Of a stretch of DNA of 64,000 nucleotides, positions 49,792-59,900 are shown in pieces. The DNA is from Litoditis marina (taxonomy: Eukaryota; Nematoda; Chromadorea; Rhabditida; Rhabditidae): positions 7,198,169 through 7,262,168 of the forward strand of contig OZ038439.1 in assembly GCA_964036275.1 (NCBI GenBank), given 5' to 3'. The translations under genes and the position numbers were made by a program. Positions within the stretch are counted from its first letter, which is position 1. Every line of letters starts with the position of its first letter. The notes beneath the pieces were generated by a model. That model was not told the DNA's origin, searched no databases, and worked only from the letters and a program-made list of their open reading frames with translations.

Positions 49792-52700
49792 ATGTCTTGT
49801 TGCGACACTGCTTTGATAGCAGCAGCTCTCGTTCTCACATTCTATGTACTCAGGTATTTATTCAATTGGAATCAGAGAGCGAATTACTTTGTGAAAAGTA
49901 GAAAACTTGCACATCTAAACCATACACCCATCATTCATAGAAAGTTGAAATATTCGAGCTATCTCATCGCAAAGGTAGTTCTGTGGCTTTGGAAACCTAG
50001 AAACGTTTGAACCCCAGAAAGTAAAACACGGCACTGAAAACAAGTAATCTTAGGGTTTCGGAAAAACAAAATAACTTGTAGTTTGTTCGTTCGTCTGCTA
50101 GTAGATCTGAGTGGTTTTCTGATAGGTAATACTCTGATTTTTTCTGGAACAAACTCATATTTTGTATGAGACATGTAAATTTTATGAGTTTTGATTGAGA
50201 TGAAAACATCCAATCTGTAGTTTATAGGTTTATCCGAATATGGACCCCTGTTTAAAATAACAGTTCACTGACTTTTTTTAGGAATAAACCTCATATTAAG
50301 TCATACATCTATTTTGGAAAAATTAAAAAGCAGTTGTAGTCGAAATCTTTATGAGGAAATTGATTTCTCCATGAAATCTGAACTCTGGAATTTGGGAATT
50401 CAATTCATAATTTGTAGTTTGCTGTTTGTAGGTTCATCTGGGAGCTAATCCCAGTCGGGGACCTGCAGTCGAAGGCCATTTTCATCAGCGGCTGCGACAC
50501 CGGATTCGGCAGGGAACTGGCCAAGAAATCGGCACGCAACGGATTCACCGTTTTCGCCGGATGCCTCACCGAAAAGGTTCCCATTTCATTCATTTCATCT
50601 GTTTACAATTCTATATTATTATAGTTCGTTTCATTGCTACGTGGAGTGGGGTTGGAACATTGAACCATACTAGACTTCTGTGAAATCTAAGAAAACTTCA
50701 TACTGTGAACTAAGATAAATTTTTTCTCATAATTCGTGGGAAACTGAATGTTTTTCGCTTGAGAATCTTGTCACGCTCTGCCTCTTTGCTTTTCCATAAT
50801 GCAAAAAATAAGGTTTGACGATAGTTGAACGTGAACTCCAAAAAACAATTTCTTTGATCAGATTTCACATTCTCCTGTCGTCGACCAATTTGTTTACAAA
50901 ATTCTCTCCAGGTATATTAGGTTATTTATTCGAACAAAATGTATTGTGTTACCAGGACGTTTTGGATGTTATAGTTATATGAATGTGCTCAATAAAAGAT
51001 GTACTCAAAAATTGGTTCGACCCTGATTAACCCTCAGAGAAAAAACCCAAAAATCGTCTTGAATCAGGGTCGAAACGATTTTTGAGTTCATATTCTACTG
51101 AGCACATTCATATAACCATCTCTTCAGGGTGCTTCTTCCCTGAAGTCCGAGTGTCCCCTTCCGAATCTATTCACGGTCTCCCTCGACGTGAGCAAGGACG
51201 AGAGTGTGAATGCGGCACGTGATTACGTAGAGAAGAATATGCCCGCAGGCGTTAGTGAGTGATAAATCTATATAATTAAAATACCATTTACCCAGTAATA
51301 TATATTCCGCACTGTAGAATTACGGAGGTTCGATTGGAATGGAAAACTGCAGTTTCTGAAGACTTTAAAAGTTCGTTCACGAAACCCAGAAATATTCGAC
51401 GGTTGGTGTTTGACAGTCAGTGGAGAACTGCCTTTTACTATTCCAATACTATTGCCACGCGGAGTTAACTATCTAATATAATAAGTTTCTGATTAATATT
51501 CTTACCACATGCGAGAACTAGAGAAGAAATATGGGAGAGACATGTTAGATATAAACTGTATTCATAGTAGAACATAACAAGTTAGCAATACAAGTTTATT
51601 ATAACATAAATAATTATACGAGTAGTTATCTATGAGAGATAACCGGAGAGAGCGAGTAGACCAGAGCGTATCCCATGGTGAGCGTAAGTCAAAGAGTGCG
51701 CTCCTCCGCCTGTCTTCTTTCCACGTGCCAACACTGCATTAAAGGGGGACAGAAAGGAAAGTTAATATGAAAGAGCTTATCAAGAACAACCGATTAGTAT
51801 AACTTTTATATCAAACTAACGAACCAAATTTGCATACGGTTCACATGTTTTAGTCGGTTTTAGCGCGCGCAACGTTATGTTTAGGTACCCCGGGGTACCT
51901 AAACTAGCTTTCCATTCTGTCCCCTGTCTGTCATGTCTGGCGCTCACGTGCGCAGTCGCTATGCTAATCACCTGCGCCCGTGCAATATGCTAAGTTTAGG
52001 CTATGCCGAACAGTTGGATTATCAAACTTATTCGAAGAATTGATAGAAGATTCCAAATAACATTTTGTATTTATTTCAACTCAGATAAGGTTTTTTTAAA
52101 GTTTAAGACCTATCCAGACGTTATTGATGTAGCTGTTCCATTCGAGAACATTCCATACGCGTTTCAATAGATGAGGTGAGAAATCAACTGTTTTTCTAAA
52201 AAGCTCCCCTCCGTCCGAACATGAGAGAGTTATTGAGAGAGTCCCTTTGATGAGAGCCCTTTGCGGGCTCAGTTTATTCCTAACATCTTGTGCAACTTCT
52301 TTTTCTATGTTTTTATGTATATGTAGGAATATATTATAATAAGAGAACCGTATTCTCATTCCAGAGTTCTGGGGAGTCGTCAACAACGCCGGTATCTTCT
52401 CGTGTTACGGGCCAGATGACTGGTGTTCATTGGACGACTACAAGTTATCTTTGGAGGTCAACTGCCTCGGGGTCATCAGGGTCACGCAGGTAACAGTATC
52501 GAAACTTGGCCATTAGGCATTGGCATGACAGTTTGTGCAATCACTATATATTTTCGCCTCCGGAGGAACTTGGAATTCATTGCGAAATTTCTGTCGAAAC
52601 CAAAGATACTTTGAATCGCAGTCAATATGTGAAAAGTTTGAGATACTCATTGTTTGTTGTTTCGTCCTTACCAGTACGCTCCACTGGAAAATCATAAATC

Positions 52701-55570
52701 AGTTTATGTATCGAGATCAATCAACAAGTCTCGGTCGCTTTCTGTATTTCTCGTTTCCAGGCCTTCAAGGGCATGGTGAAGGCATCAGAAGGCCGAATCG
52801 TGACTGTGACGTCGGTGAACGGCCGGCTCTCATCTCCCGCTGCGGGACCTTATGTGGTAGCCAAATTCGGGGCTGAGGCCTATATGGATGCTATAAGGTA
52901 TAGTCAGCGCCTCAATAGAAGTCAGAAGCATACTGTATGCCTGGTTTCATGCTGTGTGGTTGCACTAACGGGAGGGGTTGTGTTGCGCTAGCACACAATA
53001 CTTTTAGCCCTTCATTTGATAATTTCCAACTTTTTTCCAATTTTAGTCACAGAAGAGTTAGAATCACAACTTATGTGTTTTTCATTATTGACAGTTTCCA
53101 TTTTGCCGTACTCAACTTGGAATCTTCTCATGTTTTTGTTTCAGAAACGAGCTTTTCGGTTTCAATGTTAAATGTAGTATTCTGGAGCCAGGCATATTCC
53201 GGACGCCACTGATTGACGAGCAGGCCATGTTGGACAGAATCGACAAGGTAGATTCTATGGGTATTGATCGATTTGATTCCCATAACTTGATTTAATGGTA
53301 TTGCAAATTCTCTCTGATTCATTTCACAACACAAGTACAGATGATGTTTTTTTTTCTCATTGATCTTATAAAGTGGGTGTCAAGTTTATAAATTTCTGTC
53401 TCTAACCGGAATCGAACCTGCGAGCAAAGCAGGGCGCAAACCACTGCGCTATTAGAACACGCGACCGCCCAGCTTCGGAATCGAGGACTACGGCAATGGT
53501 GGGCATCATGCCAGCAGCATGCCAGGCGGCCTTTTGAAGGGCGAATAGCATGCTGCTGGCCAGGTCAAAAACTAAGATATTGGGTTCGCTCCTTATAAAA
53601 TTAATAATTACGGTATTCAATTGCTCTATTTTCCCAATACTTTTTCATTTTCCGTTTCGTGAGCAAAAAAATCAACAGAATGTTTATTCAGAGAAACGAA
53701 ACAAGCATTGATAATCGAGAACAGCGGAACAAATATAAGCGAACGTTCAAAAATGAAAACATATTCGAATTAGACTGATCAACTATTCAATGTAGATAAT
53801 CTAATAATATAGGGAACGTGTAATTTCTGAGACAAAAGCAAAGAAAGGCGAATAAAGTCCTTAGAATAGCAACTTAATGACGCACCAGTAGGTGTTTATA
53901 CTCTACAGAAACGGAATAAATTTGTAAACTAGATACGAGATAGAAAAATTGCGAACTTCCCCGGGTCAGGAGGAAAAGAGCCGTTATTTGAATTTAACCA
54001 GGGCATAGGGAGAGCTGAGGTACATGCCTAACACACCTAGTGATATTTATACTTAACGTAGACGATTAATGTCTGAAGAAAGAACGTGTCAAAGAGCTGA
54101 TCAGCAGAAAGTTAAGAAAAGTATGCCCGCGAGAAATTGGGAGAGCTATTCATTAAAGAAAGATCTGCGGTGGTCTAGTCTACCAAAAGTTTTAGATTAC
54201 TATCTACTCAATCAAATGCATGAGAAAGAAGTGGCATTGGAAAACTACTATAACAGCAAAACTTAGTCGTAATCAAGAAGGTATATATTGCGTCGTCCCG
54301 TCGTGCATTTCTGCAGAAGTGGACAAATGCACATCTTTCTTGTCGCCTTCCTTCCAACGAGTGACCAGCCGGAACCTTGAATATGTTATTCTCAAATGAT
54401 GTTTCTAACGCAATGCTCTTCACGTACCCGACTTGCAGAAGAAATACATTTGTCCAAATGAATCAAATATGACCAACAGCTCATGTACCCGGCACCCGCG
54501 TCTGTATTTGCATTAGAAAGGGGTTACATGAACACCTTACTCCGTAGAAAAGCGAGTGGTGTTGAGAAACGAAAAACTATTGATTTGATCATACCGATAA
54601 ACAACACCATCCACACTACCGGGTTACAGGACAAATTATGATAAAACCTACTTTGAGGTCAGGCATCGCTCCAAACTTCCACTCTATACTGTTTGTCCAT
54701 GCCCCGATTGATAATGTAGAACATGGAACTTATCTGTCAGTATATATCCTCTCTTTTTTTCTGGAAACAGACACAATCACAAAGTTTGATCATGTACGCA
54801 GAACATAGTGACGTGGTAAACACTTCAACCCCTAATGGATCATCAAAACATCGAAAAATTCATCAGAATGAACAAGAATCAATTATAAACTATACAAAAA
54901 AGGTTAAAAAAACACGGTTGAAAATCTGTAAAAATTGCATCAGAAAAAATAAAGGACTGTCAGACTATGACATCTGAAATGAGGTCCTAGTAAGATTCAA
55001 GGGTGTACGGTAGCCCTCAGTTTGTCTGTGACGTGGCCAGACATGGCCAGGAGAATGCCCAGTGCTCGAAAATTTTCGGACCTGGCTGGCATGATGCCCG
55101 TGTTTGACTGAGGACATGCGTACACAGCGGAAAGTGAGATATACAGTACCCTCCCGCGTTTCCGTTGGCGACGACTATACAGTATAACGAAACTGAATAG
55201 ATTTAGGTCTGGTCAAGGTTGGACGAAAAGAAAAAAGAAGAGTGGGGAGAGGAGTACAAAAATCAGTGTGAGTTTGAAATCTATCGCGACTGAAAGTTTT
55301 TTGTTTCAATCTTTCGAAATTTTGGCTCCAGAGTGGAGTCTCGCTCACCAGTTCAATTACACGTTAGTTTTTGGGACGTTATTATTCAAATCGAAGCGAA
55401 AACACAAGCAAAATAGCTTGGAGTTTTTTTTGGAAAATTTGATTTCAGTTGGAGCATTTTGGAATAAAACGTACATGACAATGAGCTCAAGCAATATCAA
55501 CTTCGTGGTGGACAACTACTATCATGCATTGACGGCCAGGTTCCCTAGAGCAAGGTGAGGAGAAGAGGTT

Positions 55571-55611
<41 letters not shown>

Positions 55612-55649
55612 AGAGAGAGAGAGAGTGAGAGAGAGAGAGAGGGGGGAGA

Positions 55650-55696
<47 letters not shown>

Positions 55697-56439
55697 AGAG
55701 AGAGAGAGGGAGAGAGAGAGGGAGAGAGAGAGAGAGGGAGAGAGAGAGAGAGAGAGAGGGAGAGAGGGGGGGGGGAGAAAGAGAGGGAGAGAGAAGAGTA
55801 AGGGAATAAGACAATAGAGTGGTAGAGAAGATGGACAGCATTCAGAGGGCAACACCTACAAAGATTGAGAGCGGGGAAACGAGAGTTGAGAAGAAAATAA
55901 TATTCGATTCGTGTATCACTCGAATTGAAAAACTCTCACGGTAGATCAAACATCACAACTATATCATTTTCGTTTCAGATACTACTGTGGCTGGGATGCT
56001 ATCTTGTACTTCGTGCCAGTCTCAATGATGCCAGCCTGGGCATCGGATAGGTTCTTTCGAATGCTGGCTGGAAGAAATCAGGTGAACCTTTTACTTGTTA
56101 TCTCAAGTCATGGAAGATCAATGTGAAACGTGAAGCGAAATCTTCCTTTACCCTTTACGAGGTAACTAAAGGACGGCCGAAAAATTGCTTTAGTTCGGGT
56201 CCTTCCCACTGACACTTGGCCGCGTGCTGCTAAATATTCCAGGCAAGTGTTCACCACTTTGCAGTTTTTCAAAGAACTGCAAATCTCCGTCAGCGGTTGT
56301 TTAGTTTCCAAAGAACACATAAATTGAAATTGTCTTCAGAATACTCATGTTTTTCTAGGAAATAGGCATTCGAAAAGCATTGCAGGATGCCAATGGCACT
56401 CATGCCAATGAAAGAAACTATAACTCATGTGAATTCTAA
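49792..56439 (+). CDS. Membrane-anchored short-chain dehydrogenase/reductase (retinol/steroid type)
   Basis: Ten exons (49792-49853, 50432-50576, 51128-51254, 52365-52489, 52761-52897, 53145-53247, 55207-55267, 55449-55554, 55979-56081, 56359-56439) with matching phases give 349 residues. An N-terminal hydrophobic anchor ([18 protein letters not shown]) is followed by the Rossmann glycine motif SGCDTGFG, the structural NNAG in VVNNAGIFS, the catalytic Ser in [11 protein letters not shown], the YVVAK catalytic Tyr-Lys pair and the PGIFRTP motif. The C-terminal part ([15 protein letters not shown]) is typical of the retinol dehydrogenase/17-beta-HSD6-like subfamily, which nematodes have expanded as dhs genes. 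It is expected to use NAD(H) or NADP(H) on a retinoid, steroid or lipid alcohol at the ER. Substrate and cofactor are not resolved. Introns carry a hairpin element, a MITE and a nested insertion. Confidence 0.92.
50974..51116. mobile_element. Foldback element just before a splice acceptor
   Basis: Arms of about 56 bp (GTTATATGAATGTGCTCA...CGACCCTGATTA and its inverse TGAATCAGGGTCG...GAGCACATTCATATAAC) around a ~30-bp loop. The right arm ends 11 bp before exon 3 of the dehydrogenase gene (51128). Confidence 0.8.
51744..51924 (+). mobile_element. MITE with central perfect palindrome, copy 1
   Basis: About 180 bp with terminal inverted repeats GGGGACAGAAAGGAAAG and CTTTCCATTCTGTCCCC (one mismatch). 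Near the right end, at 51880-51903, is a perfect 24-bp palindrome made of TTTAGGTACCCC and its reverse complement, preceded by GCGCGCGCAACGTTA. It lies in an intron of the dehydrogenase gene. A second copy is at 62882. Confidence 0.85.
53366..53488 (-). mobile_element. tRNA-bearing MITE-like element, copy 7, proximal half
   Basis: The tRNA-like half of a reverse copy (AATCGAACCTGCGAGCAAA, CACTGCGCTATTAG). It stops at GAGGAC, where a 1.6-kb element is inserted. The other half resumes at 55110. Confidence 0.85.
53489..55109 (+). mobile_element. 1.6-kb inserted element with TIRs splitting a MITE
   Basis: A 1621-bp block that interrupts a tRNA-bearing element and is flanked by the direct repeat GAGGAC (53483-53488 and 55110-55115). 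Perfect 15-bp inverted repeats GGGCATCATGCCAGC lie 10-12 bp from each end (53501-53515 and 55085-55099). A subterminal hairpin (CCAGCAGCATGC, 53511-53522, against 53548-53559) follows on the left. Short frames inside include one at 54069-54266 ([19 protein letters not shown]) and a CVVPSC...CTSFLSPSF stretch at about 54290 that faintly recalls a zinc-finger start. No full transposase is visible, so it is probably a non-autonomous DNA transposon. The superfamily is unknown. Confidence 0.8.
55110..55179 (-). mobile_element. tRNA-bearing MITE-like element, copy 7, distal half
   Basis: ACATGCGTACACAGCGGAAA through GGCGACGACTATA continues copy 7 after the 1.6-kb insertion. Joining at GAGGAC restores the family consensus order. 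Confidence 0.85.
55571..55800 (+). repeat. GA/GGGA microsatellite
   Basis: An interrupted GAGAGA and GGGGGG tract in the intron after exon 8 of the dehydrogenase. It gives long Arg/Glu or Ser/Leu frames that are not genes. Confidence 0.95.
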
Positions 56440-56977
56440 TTCATACAGAACAAACAACAATGTCCACAAAAGTTCAAAGTGCTTTCTGATCATTCGAAAA
56501 GACGTGGTCCTCTCCGTATGAATATAGGATTTTCTTGATAAATACAGAAAAAACATTTAATCCGTTGTCAACACTCAACAACCAAACTTTCAGTAGTTTT
56601 TATATTTCAATCGGTTATTCTATACGACTCCTCCATTTCTAGATGCTGCCCGCCTGTATTCAGAAAAAGAACAAATCGAATTGAAGAAACATTTTCAATG
56701 TTTTTTTCACAGTTTCAAAGTGAACTAACTTATCTATGTTTTATTAGATACGATCATACTTATCACAAACTGTTGAGCTCACCACTTCTACCTAACTATT
56801 CAGCTAGTTTTTCACAGCATCGAATGAGAATTATCATTACTCAGAGAACATTCAATTCTTGACGTGTATCTGTTTTAGTTGATGGTTTTGAAACTACTAT
56901 GAATTTTTTAGCCAAATGTTTGAAAGAACAACAAGTATAAACAGTGAATTAGCGGAAGTTTAAATAACTCATTTGGT
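56440..56977. other. Tail-to-tail intergenic region
   Basis: Lies between the stop of the dehydrogenase and the stop of the channel gene, so it holds both 3' UTRs. I see no further feature. Confidence 0.6.
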
Positions 56978-59900
56978 TCATTTGACAGCAAAACAAATGA
57001 AAGTCAACAAGTTGACCAATTGCATGGCAATGTGGATCAAGTGATAGCGAGTGGTGTGATATAGGAACGATTGGAACCTGAAAAAAAAAACGGTGTGTGA
57101 ACACGCGAAATGAAACCCACACAAACTTGTTAGAGAAACAACACAGATTTGAGCTAGCGTAGTTAGTCAAAAAATTCACAAAATCATTCAAGAACTATAA
57201 ACAAAAATTTTCTGCAAGTACAAATTTGGGGTAAAACTGACCGCGAAGCTACTTTTCTTGTTGTTTTCGCTACCAGTGGAGCATCAGATATGGCGAGGAC
57301 AAGAGCCACAGCAACTATTACAATCAATAGGTTGGAAATGAAATAAATACCTGCGAAATGGATAGGAAACGTTGAAATAATGCAATTTAACTAAAACAAA
57401 TGTTTCCAAGCTCCAGGAGTATTCGGTTTATTAAACAAGCAACATCCCGACCTTTTCATCCTATTCTGCGTCTCCTCAAACATACGCTGTTTCTCTGCTC
57501 TCACATCCCGCCGGGATACTAGAGACGAGAAATAGTGCAGCGAGAGACGCAGGATGGGATGAAGGTGCCGGGATCTTCTAGCAGACGTACTCGGAACGGT
57601 TCGGAAAAATACTTAATTTTTACCGTCGAAACGCCGAAAAGTCGATTTGCATTCCCACGATGCTGTATACTGTATTTACAGTAAAATACTGTGACACAAC
57701 CAGGCATGTCATGAGTATGTAGGCTTGCTTTATGTAAATGTACATAAAAACCGACTCTCGCCCTACTCACCGAGATAGGGGAATTGGTTCGTTTTCGGTA
57801 TCATGGAACTCAAAACTCCGAGAAGAAAAGTCATTGTCATGATATTCGTCAGGCCAACTGTCAACTGAAATGGAAATAAGCGTTTCCAAAAGAACACAGC
57901 AAAAAAAGTTGTTTTTTCAACTCTTTTACGTTTACCCATCGTCAAAGTGAAGGTTCATCTTTCTTACCGAGACTCCAGCTCTCTAAACGAAGTTGTTTCT
58001 AGTACCTGGTCAATATTATAAACTATAAAATAACAGCATTTCAAACTATTCTACAAAAGTTCAATTAACCGTACCCTAGCCATGGAGTCTGTACTTCCGA
58101 GGAATATTCCCACAATCGACATTGTATTGATTATATAGGAGGGGACCATGAACATCAAAATATAGAAGGTCGGACTGCGTTCAATCTTGAAACTGACTTT
58201 TGCCTGCAAAAAAGACAGTTGGAGGGGAAGAAAGAGAGGAGTTTGGAGAGGATCGGAAAGAGAGAGAAAGAGATACAGAGAAAAGGAAGAGAGAGAGAGA
58301 TACAGAGAAAAGGAAGAGAGAGAGAGATACAGAGAAAAGGAAGAGAGAGAGAGAGATACAGAGAAAAGGAAGAGAGAGAGAGATACAGAGAAAAGGAAGA
58401 GAGAAAGAAAGTGGAAGAGAGAGAGATAAACTGAGAAAGAGAGAGAGAGTGTGAGAAAAAAGAAATGGATGGAGAGAGAGAGAGAGAGACTTACCACTTG
58501 AGAACACATCGAGATCTCACAGTCTTCTGTTTCGCTGTGACTGGTCAGACTCAAAACATCCCACTCGCCATTTCCCTCAAGAAAGAAACGGTTTATAGTT
58601 CATTATCATCATACAATCTTCGTTGGTCGGAAACAATTTCTGTGAACACTTCACATGTACGGTTTTACTCGCATTTTCTCAACGCGAATCGCACACTGTG
58701 AAATACTTGGAAACACGTACAGTTTCTACAGTTTGTTCGAAGTTTTCAACATGGGCTCTGTCAATTTAAACTACAACGAATGAACCAGAAAAAAAGTTTC
58801 CGTCTGTGTGTCCTTGATCTACTCTCACAGTTAAGGTATTACCATGACAGAAACTTTCTCAAGTAGTTTCTGATTCGGCGCATAAAATCTGGTAGAAACA
58901 GTGAATTCGTTTGAGAGAAACGAACGGGATTCCAACGAAATATTACAGAACTGCGTGTCCCACGGGAATCGCGACACCTGAAACATTCAATTGGTGCAGC
59001 ATGTTTCCGTTGGAGGGTCGGACTGTTTGAAACACTTAGAACTTCTACAAAGTTCTCATTCACTATGTCCTAGGTATATAGATGGTCACAAATGTCATTT
59101 ATGTCGTATTAGATCAAATTGGATGACACTGTGTTAGACAGGGTGTCTACTTCCGAAATGGCAAAAATCTCTAGTTTGTGAGTGCTATCTCAGAAAGTAG
59201 ATTGATAATAGTCTAATTATACAGCTATGTAAGATTTTGTTCGAAAACAAACTCGAAATAGTGAAATTACAGAAAGAGAATGGCATCTTTCATAAGAATA
59301 ACAGAAAAATCTATAGAAGAGTTTTTGCTTTGGTCTAACTTTCGATAGGTGAAATATTTATCTAGATGTTTTTCACATGCTAATAAAAGAGAATCTATCA
59401 AACAATATAAAGGAACCCTTGAAGTAACAAAATGAGAGAGAGCGAGATAGAGTGAGAGAGACAGAAAGTTTTACGTCTCAATCTCACATCAAAAGTACAA
59501 ATCACAGCCAGTGCAGCAGAGATGTACAGTCCGATTGTTCCATTCGATTTCACCTACAAGAGAAATTGCGATATTATACAAATTGAGCGTAAGACTAAAG
59601 GAAATTTCAAACACTGGGATGTTAGTGCAAACCACTGCACGGGGAGTCCTGCATTTGATTTTGTGAAAGCAGAGGTTTTGTTTCGGGCTGCTTTTAACTG
59701 TATTGAGATTAGAGAGCACACATAACTGGTATTGTAGTTTTATTTGTCCACGTGACATTCACATGACAACGCTGCGCTACAGGCATTCGAAAGTAGGATG
59801 CAGCAGCTTTACGAGAAATGTTGCGCTTCGGTCTCCTTCAACGTGTTTGCTGGTTCCTCTTTTTTCGATTTTTTCTGTAATGTTTGACCTACCCAAGCAG

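Noticed and set aside
54069..54266. A gene inside the large dehydrogenase intron
   Set aside because: The frame lies within the 1.6-kb inserted element, lacks splice partners and shows no recognisable domain.
59489..59758. Separate minus-strand ORF around the channel exons
   Set aside because: It is a shadow frame of a correctly spliced exon (59553-59488) of the channel gene.
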